Shown: positions 18,588 to 28,658 of the stretch, piece by piece
Numbering within the stretch: position 1 is the stretch's first letter
Layout of the letters: the number at the start of each line of letters is the position of its first letter
Assembly (NCBI RefSeq): GCF_002843305.1
Contig: NZ_PGSG01000028.1
Coordinates: forward strand, 1 to 64,000
Length of the DNA stretch: 64,000 bases
Reading direction: 5' to 3'
DNA from: Streptomyces barkulensis
GTDB lineage: Bacteria; Actinomycetota; Actinomycetes; Streptomycetales; Streptomycetaceae
The notes under the pieces: model-generated
Databases searched by the model: none
What the model was told of the DNA's origin: nothing
Seen by the model: only the letters and a program-made list of their open reading frames with translations
Position numbers and translations under genes: made by a program

Positions 18588-18627
18588 AAGTGGTCAAGCG
18601 GTGAAGCGGTGAAGTGGTGAAGTGGTG
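18588..18627. repeat. 8-bp tandem repeat between DUF4097 and ABC genes
   Basis: Five contiguous 8-bp units of consensus AAGYGGTG (18588-18595, 18596-18603, 18604-18611, 18612-18619, 18620-18627), the first ending in C. The array lies in the 93-bp spacer, 24 bp upstream of the ABC ATPase start. Confidence 0.75.
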
Positions 18628-18657
18628 GGGGAGCGGTCAGGCCCGCGGGACCGGTGT

Positions 18658-19503
18658 TCAGGCCCGGGCGCGGCGGATGTCGATGTTGCCGTAGCGGGTC
18701 CGGGCGCGTACCTCGACGGTGTCCTCGGTCTTCTCCGGGGCCTCGGAGGCGGCGAGGGTGTTGCGCACCTGCCCGCGGCCGGAGCTGACGTCGAGCCAGG
18801 CGGCCGTCCCCTCGCGGACGCCGACCTCGATGGCTCCGTAGGAGGTCTCCAACTGGACCGCCCCGCGAGCGACTTCCGCGACGCGCAGGGTGCCGTGGGC
18901 GGTGGTGGCGACGACCGGGCCCTCGGCGCGCGTGATGTCGATGTCGCCGTTGGCGCCGCTCACCCGTAGCTCGTCCGCCGCGGCGCCGACGGTCGTGGTG
19001 CCGTGCGAGTTCTTCAGGACGGCCGGACCGCGGACGGCGCCGACACGCAGGCTTCCGGAGCTGGTGGTGATCTCGGCCGGGCCCTCGATGCGGTCGACGG
19101 TGATCGAGCCGTGGGAGGCCGTCAGCTTCAGCGGTCCGGTCGCGTCGAGGCGGACGTCACCGGAGGAGGTCTTCACCCGGACCTCGCCGAGCCGGCCCTC
19201 ACCGAGCACCTGGGTCCAGGCGCCGGTCATGTCGACGTGCGAGTCCATGGGCAGTTCGACCGTCACGTCGACGATGCCGGTGCGCCCGACGAGGTGGCGC
19301 CGCCTGGGCGTCCTGACGGTCAGGGCGCCGCCCGAGTACGTGACCTCGGTCTGGTCGGCCGCCCGTACGTCCTGCTCCCGGTTCGGGTCGCGGGGGCGCA
19401 CCTCGACGACCGTGTCGGGGCGGTCGCCCGCGGTGAACCGGATGGAGCCGGCCTCCACGTGCGCCGTGGCCGAGATCGGTTCGGGAGTGTCGAAAGAAGG
19501 CAT
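18658..19503 (-). CDS. DUF4097-family beta-strand-repeat protein
   Basis: 281 aa made of short repeated strands (VKTSSGDVRLD, ASHGSITVDRI, TSSGSLRVGAV, NSHGTTTVGAA, TAHGTLRVAEV, TSYGAIEVGV) that should stack as a beta-solenoid. Function is unknown. There is no signal peptide or TM segment, so it appears cytoplasmic. GGAGG lies 11 bases before the ATG. It sits between an RHH regulator and a DrrAB-type transporter on one strand, an arrangement I recall as recurrent in streptomycetes, which suggests a joint role with the exporter. Confidence 0.85.
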   Translation of the reverse strand: MPSFDTPEPISATAHVEAGSIRFTAGDRPDTVVEVRPRDPNREQDVRAADQTEVTYSGGALTVRTPRRRHLVGRTGIVDVTVELPMDSHVDMTGAWTQVLGEGRLGEVRVKTSSGDVRLDATGPLKLTASHGSITVDRIEGPAEITTSSGSLRVGAVRGPAVLKNSHGTTTVGAAADELRVSGANGDIDITRAEGPVVATTAHGTLRVAEVARGAVQLETSYGAIEVGVREGTAAWLDVSSGRGQVRNTLAASEAPEKTEDTVEVRARTRYGNIDIRRARA

Positions 19504-19586
19504 GGCTGTCCCGTCCTCCTGGGTCTTGGGGCGTCCCCGCTGGTGGGACGTGGTGTGGATGAAGCGGTGCGGGCGTCGGACAGGGC

Positions 19587-20111
19587 CTAGCGCACCCAGC
19601 CCGTGTAGCTCTGCCCGATGGTCCGGGTCCTCTCCGCCGGGCGGGTGTGGTGGCCGCCGTCGACCGCGGCCGACACGGCGCGCACCAGCCAGGCGTTGAC
19701 CGACAGGCCCTCGCGGCTCGCGGCCTCCTCGGCCCGGGCCTTGAGATGGGCCGGCAGGCGCAGGTTGACGCGGGCGGTGCCGCCCTCCTCGCCATCGGCC
19801 GGAGTCGGGGCCGGGGCCGGGGGCATGAGCGGTTCGACGGGCGCGGAGGGTTCCGTGGGGGCGCCGTCGGCGGGTGGCGTCACCACGAACTCGGGGTCGA
19901 GTCCGCGCAGCCGTACGTCGACCGAGCCGGGGGCGAGGTCGCGGGTGATCTCGTCCATCGCGGCGGAGAGCACGTTGAGCATGGTCAGCCGGGCCGCCGA
20001 CTCCAGAGGGGTGGTGAGCCTCTCCGCCAGCTCACGGGCTTCGCCACCGCCGGCCTCGGCGGCCACCGCGAGTTCGCGGCGGAGGGTGTCGACATACGGG
20101 GTGAGGTCCAT
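19587..20111 (-). CDS. Ribbon-helix-helix DNA-binding regulator (HicB/Arc-like)
   Basis: 174 aa. Residues 1-75 are a predicted helical domain (MDLTPYVDTLRRELAVAAEA), 80-110 a Pro/Ala linker, and 113-150 a ribbon-helix-helix fold with beta strand ARVNLRLPAHLKARAEEA and second helix GLSVNAWLVRAVS. RHH dimers contact DNA with the strand and often bind arrays of short repeats. The ATG at 20111 begins exactly where transcription from TTGCAC-N17-CACTAT should start, so the mRNA is probably leaderless. It likely autoregulates and controls the downstream DUF4097-DrrAB genes through the GGTGCCA sites upstream. Confidence 0.85.
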   Translation of the reverse strand: MDLTPYVDTLRRELAVAAEAGGGEARELAERLTTPLESAARLTMLNVLSAAMDEITRDLAPGSVDVRLRGLDPEFVVTPPADGAPTEPSAPVEPLMPPAPAPTPADGEEGGTARVNLRLPAHLKARAEEAASREGLSVNAWLVRAVSAAVDGGHHTRPAERTRTIGQSYTGWVR

Positions 20112-20117
20112 AGCGCC

Positions 20118-20146
20118 ATAGTGGCACCATGTGGTGCCATGTGCAA
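20118..20146 (-). promoter_or_regulatory. RHH operon promoter with operator in its spacer
   Basis: On the minus strand -35 TTGCAC (20146-20141) and -10 CACTAT (20123-20118) are 17 bp apart. The spacer is filled by the perfect inverted repeat TGGCACC-ATGT-GGTGCCA (20122-20139). The predicted start of transcription falls at the ATG. A repressor bound here would exclude RNA polymerase. Confidence 0.65.
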
Positions 20147-20269
20147 GCCCCGATGGCCCCTTGGGCGGGAAGGTTCCAGGAGGGGCCGCCCTGAGCTGCG
20201 AAAACATCGGGTCCGTGGTTCATGTGACCGCGACGCCGTGCAAGTCAACGGGGCCTTGAGGGTGTGCGA

Positions 20270-20347
20270 TGGCACCTGGTGATGCCAATCGGTGCCAGTC
20301 GGTGCCAGTCGGTGCCATCGGGTGCCATCGAGTGCCATCGGGTGCCG
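20270..20347. repeat. 10-bp-periodic GGTGCCA operator-like array
   Basis: TGGCACC at 20270-20276 and GATGCCA at 20281-20287 form an inverted pair with a 4-nt spacer, the same geometry as the operator at 20122. Direct repeats then follow at exactly 10-bp steps: 20291, 20301, 20311, 20321 (all GGTGCCA), 20331 (AGTGCCA) and 20341 (GGTGCCG). One helical turn per step puts all sites on one face of the DNA. It lies about 160-240 bp upstream of the RHH gene start, in noncoding DNA. Confidence 0.85.
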
Positions 20348-20406
20348 CTGTGGTCACCCTCCCACCAGGACGGCCCGCCGCAGTGGTGGCGGGCCGGACC
20401 GGGACC

Positions 20407-20444
20407 GGTGAGGCTCTCCCCGGGACCCCGGGGAGAGCCTCACC
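20407..20444. terminator. Terminator hairpin of the UvrA-like gene
   Basis: Perfect 17-bp arms (20407-20423 and 20428-20444) with a GACC loop. The stem abuts the stop codon of the UvrA-like gene (20445-20447) with no spacer and insulates it from the RHH array. Confidence 0.85.
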
Positions 20445-22853
<2,409 letters not shown>

Positions 22854-22936
22854 GGTGTCCCCCATCTGCCGGCCGGCTCGTTCCGGCCGGATCCGAGTGT
22901 CGTGTGTCTTCTCGTTCGCCGGTGCGGGGCCGGAGC

Positions 22937-23104
22937 TCACCGTGCGCGGGGCCGGACGAGACGCGGCATGCCGCCCGCGGGGCCGCGGAGGGCGCGGTCG
23001 CGCACCTCCGGGCCGAGGACATCCGGGTGGAAGGCGAGCGCCCCGCCGTGGTCGTCGACGGCGACGGTGACGGCGACGAAGCACTGTGACAGTTCGATGT
23101 CCAT
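22937..23104 (-). pseudogene. Decayed VOC/glyoxalase-fold gene
   Basis: A 55-codon remnant starting MDIELSQCFVAV and continuing [20 protein letters not shown], which matches the N-terminus of VOC proteins such as the intact one at 23888-24298. It carries a 12-bp in-frame duplication (GTCGCCGTCACC) that adds TVAV, then loses homology and stops at 22937. It begins 10 bp after the stop of an intact AraC gene, the usual AraC-VOC partnership. The rest of the VOC domain is missing. Confidence 0.65.
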
Positions 23105-23114
23105 GGGTTTCACG

Positions 23115-23534
23115 CTACGGAGGGCAAGCGGGTTTCGCTTCTTTGTTCCTGACCGGCCGCGTGTGGACCTTCGCGATACAGGCCGGGACGGCGGCGCCCT
23201 CGTCGTGCCGACGGGCCCGGTACGCGCTCGGGCTCTCGCCGACCAGCTCGGTGAACCGCGAACTGAACGACCCCAGCGACGTGCAGCCGACCGCGAAGCA
23301 GACCTCCGTCACCGACAGGTCGCCGCGCCGCAGCAGCGCCTTGGCCCGCTCGATCCGGCGCGTCATCAGATAGCTGTACGGCGTCTCCCCGAAGGCGGCG
23401 CGGAAGCTGCGGGAGAAATGGCCCGGCGACATGAGGGCGACGCGCGCCAGCGCGGGGACGTCGAGCGGCTCCGCGTAGTCGCGGTCCATCAGGTCACGGG
23501 CCCGGCGCAGCCGGACGAGGTCCTCCAGCGTCAC
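23115..23534 (-). CDS. AraC-type HTH regulator (DNA-binding domain only)
   Basis: 139 aa consisting almost only of the double HTH: first HTH LARVALMSPGHFSRSFRAAFGETPYSYLMTRR, second SVTEVCFAVGCTSLGSFSSRFTELVGESPSAYR. No sensor domain is present. Such short AraC proteins often adjoin VOC genes; here the adjacent VOC copy is broken while an intact one lies 350 bp upstream. GTG start at 23534, with weak SD GGTGGAC. Confidence 0.88.
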   Translation of the reverse strand: MTLEDLVRLRRARDLMDRDYAEPLDVPALARVALMSPGHFSRSFRAAFGETPYSYLMTRRIERAKALLRRGDLSVTEVCFAVGCTSLGSFSSRFTELVGESPSAYRARRHDEGAAVPACIAKVHTRPVRNKEAKPACPP

Positions 23535-23536
23535 AC

Positions 23537-23844
23537 GTCCACCATCCCACGGCGCCGGGCGCCTCCGGCACCGTTTCCGGCACGACGGGCCCGTCGTGCC
23601 GCAGCAGCGCCTCGGCCCGCTCGGCCCGCCGTGCCGTCAGGTACGCATGCGGTGACCTGCCGTAGGCCAGCCGGAACCAGCGGCCGAGATGTGCGACGGA
23701 CATGTCCGCGTCACGGGCGAGTGACTCGACGTCCGGCGGCCGCGCGTGCTCCCGGTCGATCCTGTCGCGGACGCGGCGCAGCCGCGTGAACTCGCTCAGG
23801 CGCTGCGCCCGGACGAGCGCGTGTCTCCAGGCGGGGCGGCACAT
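23537..23844 (-). pseudogene. 3'-truncated AraC-type regulator
   Basis: Starts ATG 23844 and encodes the first HTH of an AraC domain (SLARDADMSVAHLGRWFRLAYGRSPHAYLTARRAERAEALL), paralogous to the gene at 23115-23534. Homology stops after ALLRHDG: the second HTH, normally SVTEVCFAVGF, is absent and the frame drifts into the next gene (to 23494). A deletion seems to have fused its middle to the start of the downstream paralogue. It lies 43 bp after the intact VOC gene. Confidence 0.75.
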
Positions 23845-23887
23845 GGCGGAACTCCTTTCCGTCGGTTCCCGTCGGCGGTCCGGCGGC

Positions 23888-24298
23888 TCAGCGCAGTTCC
23901 TGGACGCGGACCAGGTTGCCCGCGGGGTCCCGGAAGGCGCAGTCGCGGACGCCGTACGGCTGCTCGACCGGCTCCTGCACGACCTCGGCGCCCCCGGCCC
24001 GCACCTTCTCGAAGGTGCCGTCGAGGTCCGGTGTGGCCAGCTGGATCCAGCCGTAGGTGCCCTTGGCCATCATCTCGGTGATGGTGCGGCGCTCGTCCTC
24101 GGTGATCCCGGGGTCGGCGGCCGGCGGCGCCAGGAGGATGGAGGTGCCGGCCTGGCCGGCGGGACCGACGGTGATCCAGCGCATCCTGCCCTCTCCGACG
24201 TCGGTGCGGACCTCGAAGCCGAGGGTGTCGCGGTAGAAGGCCAGGGACGCGTCCGGGTCGTCGTGGGGGAGGAAGACGGTGTGAATGGTGATGTCCAT
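23888..24298 (-). CDS. VOC-family (glyoxalase-fold) protein
   Basis: 136 aa with the two beta-alpha-beta-beta-beta half-modules of the VOC fold: MDITIHTVFLPHDDPDASLAFYRDTLGFEVR at the N-terminus and RAGGAEVVQEPVEQPYGVRDCAFRDPAGNLVRVQ at the C-terminus. Such proteins are metal-dependent isomerases, dioxygenases or drug-binding resistance proteins; the activity here is unknown. TAACCT lies 7 nt before ATG 24298 and there is no SD, so it may be leaderless. An alternative GTG lies six codons upstream. Confidence 0.87.
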   Translation of the reverse strand: MDITIHTVFLPHDDPDASLAFYRDTLGFEVRTDVGEGRMRWITVGPAGQAGTSILLAPPAADPGITEDERRTITEMMAKGTYGWIQLATPDLDGTFEKVRAGGAEVVQEPVEQPYGVRDCAFRDPAGNLVRVQELR

Positions 24299-24383
24299 GG
24301 TGATCAGGTTAGGCACGGCCCGCGGCCCGCGCTTCTCGAATCCTGACCGGTTCCCGGCCGCCCCTGCCCCTGGCCCACCCGGC

Positions 24384-24731
24384 TCACCCGGCGGGCAGGG
24401 CCTCCCGCATCGCCTGTGCGGTGGCGGCCGGGTCGTACCCCTCGGCGACGCCCTCGACCAGGATGATGTCGCCGGCGATGTGCCGGGAGCGCAGCGGTGC
24501 GATCTCCCGGTAGGCCGACGAGTCCCACCAGGCCCGCGCCTCGGCGATCCCGGGGAAGCCGATCATCACGACGTGTCCGGGCCAGCTCCCCTCCTTCACC
24601 TCGTGCCGGGTGCCGTGCACGAGGAAGCGGCCGCCGTAGGGCTCGAAGGTGGCGGGGATGCGTTCGATGTACTCGGCGATCTCCGGGTGCGGGGCCGCTT
24701 CCCGCAGGTGGGCTATGACGTAGGCGGGCAT
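24384..24731 (-). CDS. DUF1330 family protein
   Basis: 115 aa matching DUF1330, a dimeric ferredoxin-like alpha/beta-barrel family (MPAYVIAHLREAAPHPEIAEYIERI, FLVHGTRHEVKEGSWPGHVVMIGFP, AWWDSSAYREIAPLRSRHI). No biochemical function is established for the family. GGAAGGAC is 5 bases before the ATG at 24731. It appears monocistronic. Confidence 0.88.
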   Translation of the reverse strand: MPAYVIAHLREAAPHPEIAEYIERIPATFEPYGGRFLVHGTRHEVKEGSWPGHVVMIGFPGIAEARAWWDSSAYREIAPLRSRHIAGDIILVEGVAEGYDPAATAQAMREALPAG

Positions 24732-24790
24732 GGTGTCCTTCCGGTCGGCCGGGCCTTTCGTACGCGGACGATCCTGGCAGCCGGACGCGC

Positions 24791-24823
24791 CGGGGGCGAT
24801 TACCCGCCGGGTCATCGCCCCCG
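24791..24823. terminator. Long inverted repeat after the GNAT gene
   Basis: Left arm 24791-24806 and right arm 24808-24823 are complementary except for one T-C mismatch (CGGGGGCGAT-T-ACCCG / CGGGT-C-ATCGCCCCCG). It lies between the end of the GNAT gene (24883) and the DUF1330 start on the same strand. A terminator is the simplest reading; the near-zero loop would also suit a protein-binding palindrome. Confidence 0.55.
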
Positions 24824-24882
24824 GGCCGCACACGACCCGCCGCCCCGGCCGGGCCGCACCGCGGAATCGTCGCGGCGGGCTC

Positions 24883-25323
24883 TCAGGCCGGCTCGCGCAC
24901 CATGAACACATCCACCGGGTCCTCGGTCTCGAGGGTGAACCCGTGCCGCTCGTAGAGCCGCCGGGCCGGACTGCCCCGCAGCACGTTCAGCCGGACGAGG
25001 ACGCCATCGCGGTCGCACCGCTCCAGCAGTCCGCGCAGCACACCCGAACCGATTCCCCTGCCCTGCAGGTGCGGGGCCAGGTAGAAGTGCTCCAGCCAGT
25101 GGGCGTCCCCGGCCCGGCGCAGCGCCACGCAGCCGGCGAACGCGCCGCCCACCTCGATCACCCAGGTGTGCGCCGGGTCGAAGCCGTCCCGCAGCCGCTG
25201 CCGCACCCGCTGTTCGTCGTACCGTCCGAGCCGCTCCAGGTCGTCCCGCAGCACCAGGGCGCGCAGCTCGGCCGCGTCCGCGGCGTCCGCCGCCGACGCC
25301 TGCCGAGTATTCCAGTCCACCAT
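24883..25323 (-). CDS. GNAT-family N-acetyltransferase
   Basis: 146 aa, a typical single-domain GNAT. Acetyl-CoA motif A is HFYLAPHLQGRGIGSGVLRGLLE (the QGRGIG loop binds the pyrophosphate), and motif B is LNVLRGSPARRLYERHGFTLETED. The acceptor is unknown. It begins 10 bp after the stop of the ABC ATPase gene, so it is probably the third gene of the permease-ATPase transcript. ATG 25323 is chosen for the N-terminus MVDWNTRQASAAD; an ATG three codons upstream is possible. Confidence 0.88.
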   Translation of the reverse strand: MVDWNTRQASAADAADAAELRALVLRDDLERLGRYDEQRVRQRLRDGFDPAHTWVIEVGGAFAGCVALRRAGDAHWLEHFYLAPHLQGRGIGSGVLRGLLERCDRDGVLVRLNVLRGSPARRLYERHGFTLETEDPVDVFMVREPA

Positions 25324-25333
25324 GGCCGCCACG

Positions 25334-26083
25334 CTAACCCGCCGGATCCGCGAGGCCGTCCTGCCTCCCGCCCCTGCGACGGCCGGGGGAACGCGCGGCC
25401 CACCGGGCCGCGGAGGGCAGGCGAAGACGCCCGTCGTGCATCTCGGCGACCCGGTCGACCGCGGTGAGGTGGGCGCGGTCGTGGGTGACCAGGACGGTCG
25501 CGGTGGCCTGCCGGTGGGTGAGACGGGTGATCAGATCGACGACGGCGGCGCCGCGTTCGTGGTCCAGGGCGCTGGTGGGCTCGTCGACCAGGAGCACGGT
25601 GGGGTCGTTCATCAGGGCGCGGGCGATGTTGACGCGCTGGCGCTGGCCGCCGGAGAGCTGATGGGGGCGCCGGCCGGCCCGGTCGGCCAGGCCGACGGCG
25701 TCGAGCAGCTCCAAGGCCCGGGCGCGGGCCTTGGCCGGGGGCCGTCCGTCGATCCGCGCCATGACCTGGAGCTGTTCGGCGGCGGTGAGGGAGGGCAGCA
25801 GGTTGGGCTGCTGGAAGACGATGCCGATCTTTTGGCGGCGGAGCCCGGCGAGGTCGGCGCGGGTCATGCCGGTGGTCGTGGTGCCGTCGACGGCGACGGT
25901 GCCGCGGTCGGGGGTGACGAGGGTGGCGGCGACCGCGAGCAGGCTGGACTTGCCCGAGCCCGAGGGGCCGACGACCGCGGTGATGCTGCCCCCCGGCACC
26001 TCCAGGGTGACCCCGTCGAGGGCGGTCAGGCGGGAGTCGCCGTCGGGGTAGGTCAGGGTGACGTCGGTCAGGTGCAGGCTCAT
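25334..26083 (-). CDS. ABC transporter ATPase, MacB/LolD type
   Basis: 249 aa. Walker [15 protein letters not shown]-loop IVFQQPNLLPSLTAAE, signature [15 protein letters not shown], Walker [14 protein letters not shown]-loop VLVTHDRAH. The order and length fit the LolD/MacB group that powers FtsX-type mechanotransmission exporters. It overlaps the upstream permease gene by 4 bp (ATGA). A divergent two-component system likely controls it. Confidence 0.93.
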   Translation of the reverse strand: MSLHLTDVTLTYPDGDSRLTALDGVTLEVPGGSITAVVGPSGSGKSSLLAVAATLVTPDRGTVAVDGTTTTGMTRADLAGLRRQKIGIVFQQPNLLPSLTAAEQLQVMARIDGRPPAKARARALELLDAVGLADRAGRRPHQLSGGQRQRVNIARALMNDPTVLLVDEPTSALDHERGAAVVDLITRLTHRQATATVLVTHDRAHLTAVDRVAEMHDGRLRLPSAARWAARSPGRRRGGRQDGLADPAG

Positions 26084-27177
26084 CGGGCGCTCCCCAGGGC
26101 GGTCAGCGGGTCGACGGAGGTGATGCGGCGGATGGACAGGGCGGCCCCGAGCGCCCCGAGCGCGGTCATCACGGCGGCCGGGACGAGGACGGTGGCGGGC
26201 GTGAGCAGGAAGGGAACGTCCATGCCGGAGACGAGGGAACCGACGGCCGCGGCCGCGCCGGTGCCGATCAGGGTGCCGCCGGCCAGCAGGACGACGGCCT
26301 GGCCGAGCGCGTCCCCCAGCAGGGTGGCGGTGGAGGCGCCCAGGGCCTTCAGCACGGCGATGTCACCGCTGCGCTGGATGGTCCACACGGTGAAGAAGGC
26401 GCCGACGACCAGGGCGGAGATCACGAACAGAAAGCCGCGCATCAGCTGCAGGGAGCCGTTCTCGGAGGCGTAGGAGCCGATCGCGGACAGGGAGTCGTCC
26501 CGGGCGACCGTCCTGGTGCCCGCCGCCCGGTCGGCGGCTCCGACATCGGCGGCGGAGGTGGTGTTCAGGGCGATGACGGTGGCCGCCGGTCCGTCGGCTT
26601 TGCCCGTGGGAGGCGTGATCTCCCGCCAGAACCCCAGGCCGGTCCAGACGACCGGGGTGTGGCTGAAGAAGGCGTCACCGCTCACGGCGGCGACGGTCAC
26701 CCGCCGCCCGGCGAGGGTGAACGCGTCGCCCACCGCGAGGCCGAGATCGTGCGCTGCGGTGGCGGACAGGACCGCCGCGTCACCGTCGAGCCCGCTGCCG
26801 AGCCCGCCGCCGGGAACGAGCGCGGAGCCGGGCCGGACGCCGAAGACGGACACCCCGGCGCTCCTGCCGCCGGTGGCCGCCTTCGTGGTGGTGATGCCCA
26901 GCGGCTCGGCGCCGCTCACGCCGGGCGCTTGGGCCCACCGCCGCCACTGCCGCTCGGTGACGGTGGAGTCCGCGTACGACAGCTCCCCGCCCCCGTCCGG
27001 CGCCGCGAAGGCGATCGCGTCGGCGGGCAGGGAGGTGATCGCGGAGACGTTCTGCCGGCCCAGACCGGCGGTCAGGCCGGACAGCAGTCCGACCAGCAGG
27101 GTGATCAGCACGATGACGGCGCCCATCAGGGCGAAGCGCCCCTTGGCGAACTTCAGATCTCTCCACGCTACGAACAC
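26080..27177 (-). CDS. FtsX/MacB-type ABC permease
   Basis: 365 aa with the FtsX plan: TM1 near the N-terminus (ALMGAVIVLITLLVGLLSGL), a ~200-residue extracytoplasmic domain, then three C-terminal helices (FLFVISALVVGAFFTVWTIQRSGDIAVLKALGAS; TLLGDALGQAVVLLAGGTLIG; VLVPAAVMTALGALGAAL). MacB-like systems move lipids, peptides or antibiotics from the membrane rather than the cytosol. The GTG start at 27177 is preceded by GAAAGGG and follows family length; the frame is open 81 codons further but looks noncoding there. Confidence 0.88.
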   Translation of the reverse strand: MFVAWRDLKFAKGRFALMGAVIVLITLLVGLLSGLTAGLGRQNVSAITSLPADAIAFAAPDGGGELSYADSTVTERQWRRWAQAPGVSGAEPLGITTTKAATGGRSAGVSVFGVRPGSALVPGGGLGSGLDGDAAVLSATAAHDLGLAVGDAFTLAGRRVTVAAVSGDAFFSHTPVVWTGLGFWREITPPTGKADGPAATVIALNTTSAADVGAADRAAGTRTVARDDSLSAIGSYASENGSLQLMRGFLFVISALVVGAFFTVWTIQRSGDIAVLKALGASTATLLGDALGQAVVLLAGGTLIGTGAAAAVGSLVSGMDVPFLLTPATVLVPAAVMTALGALGAALSIRRITSVDPLTALGSAR

Positions 27178-27377
27178 GGTGCGGCCGGCCCTTTCGGATG
27201 ACACCAGGGGGAAGCCCGGGGAAAACCCGGGGAAAACGGTGTGCCCCCACCCTCGGCCGCCGCCCCCGGGGCCGGCATCTGGCCCAGGGCGGCAATCGGC
27301 GGACCGAAAGACGGTGTGCCGGTTCCAACTTTCGACAGAGGCCCGGCCGGGGGCCGCCTCCCTAGGATGGAAGGACT

Positions 27378-28658
27378 GTGAACACCGCCGTCCCCGCCCC
27401 GACCCCCACCACCCGGGCACTGACCTGGTGCCTGCATCTGCTGGTCGTCGGGCTGCTCGCGCTCGCAGCCGGGCGGGCCGTGGCCGACGGCCGCCCGCAC
27501 GCCGGGTGGGTCGTCGCCGCGGCGGTGGTGTGCGGCCTGGTGTACGCGGCCGGCCCGCTGCTGCCCCGGGTGGGCCGCTCGCGGCGGGCCGCCGCGCTGT
27601 GGCTGGCCGCCGTGGACGCCGCCTGGCTGGTGCTGCTGGCCCTCTCCGCGGACGGGGTGTGGGTGGCGTTCCCGCTGTACTTCCTCCAGCTCCATCTGCT
27701 GCCCCGCCGCGCCGGCCTGGTCGCCGTGGCGGCCACCGCGGCGGCCGCCACCGGCGGCTACGCGGCCCACCAGGGCTCCTTCGGCGCGGCGATGGCGATC
27801 GGGCCGTCCCTGGGCGCGGCCGTGGCGGTGGCGGTGGCGTGGGGGTACCAGGCCCTGTACCGGGAGAGCGAGCGGCGCAGGCACCTGATCGAGGAGCTCA
27901 CCGCCACCCGTGCCGATCTGGCCGCGGCCCAGCACACCGCCGGTGTGCTGGCCGAGCGCGAACGCCTGGCCCGCGAGATCCACGACACCCTCGCCCAGGG
28001 CCTGACCAGCATCCAGCTGCTGCTGCGGGCCGCGGAGCGGGCCCTGCCCGACGCGCCGGAGACCGCCGCCCGCCATGTCGACCAGGCCCGCCGGAGCGCC
28101 GTCGACAACCTCGCCGAGGCCCGCCGCTTCGTCGCCGCCCTCGCCCCGCCCGCCCTGGAGGGCACCACCCTGGCCGGAGCCCTGGAACGCCTGTGCGCCG
28201 CCACCGGTGCCCACCACCGGATCGCCGTACGTCTCCGCGTCACCGGCGACCTCGTACCGCTGCCGACCGCGCACGAGGTCGCGCTGCTGCGGATCGCCCA
28301 GTCGGCGCTGTCCAACACCGTCCGCCACGCCGGGGCCGCCACCGCCGAGGTCACCCTCGGCCTCCTCGGCGACCATGTCACCGTGGAGATCGCCGACGAC
28401 GGACGCGGCTTCGACCCCGCCCGCCTGCCCGCACCCGACCCGGAGACCGGCGGGTTCGGGCTGGCCGCCATGCGCGCCCGCGCACACGCCCTCGGCGGGG
28501 AGCTCACCGTCGACTCCGCCCCCGGCCGCGGCACCGTCCTGACCGCCCGGCTGCCCCTGGGCCGGCCTGGCGGCACCGCGTCCGGGCCCGGCCCCGGACT
28601 CCCGTCCGGCCTCGACCCCGATCCCGTACCCGATCCCGCACCCGAGGCACGCCCGTGA
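27378..28658 (+). CDS. Sensor histidine kinase (NarL/LiaS class)
   Basis: 426 aa. Four to five N-terminal TM helices (~15-155) and little extracellular sequence suggest intramembrane sensing. The HisKA_3 dimerisation domain carries the phospho-acceptor H202 in REIHDTLAQGL. The HATPase domain has N-box LSNTVRHAG, G1 ADDGRGFD and G2 GGFGLAAMRARA. The C-terminus has a Pro/Asp/Gly-rich tail. GTG 27378 has GGAAGG 5 bases upstream, though TAGGAT at 27363 may give a very short leader. It is GTGA-coupled to its response regulator and divergent from the MacB-type exporter it probably regulates. Confidence 0.93.
   Translation: MNTAVPAPTPTTRALTWCLHLLVVGLLALAAGRAVADGRPHAGWVVAAAVVCGLVYAAGPLLPRVGRSRRAAALWLAAVDAAWLVLLALSADGVWVAFPLYFLQLHLLPRRAGLVAVAATAAAATGGYAAHQGSFGAAMAIGPSLGAAVAVAVAWGYQALYRESERRRHLIEELTATRADLAAAQHTAGVLAERERLAREIHDTLAQGLTSIQLLLRAAERALPDAPETAARHVDQARRSAVDNLAEARRFVAALAPPALEGTTLAGALERLCAATGAHHRIAVRLRVTGDLVPLPTAHEVALLRIAQSALSNTVRHAGAATAEVTLGLLGDHVTVEIADDGRGFDPARLPAPDPETGGFGLAAMRARAHALGGELTVDSAPGRGTVLTARLPLGRPGGTASGPGPGLPSGLDPDPVPDPAPEARP

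Noticed and set aside
20281..20350. CRISPR-like reading of the 10-bp repeats
   Set aside because: Repeats are 7 bp with 3-bp gaps, far too short for CRISPR repeats and spacers, and no cas genes are present.
22904..23089. Small + strand frame over the VOC remnant
   Set aside because: It is the shadow of the minus-strand VOC remnant, which starts with recognisable MDIELSQCFVAV.
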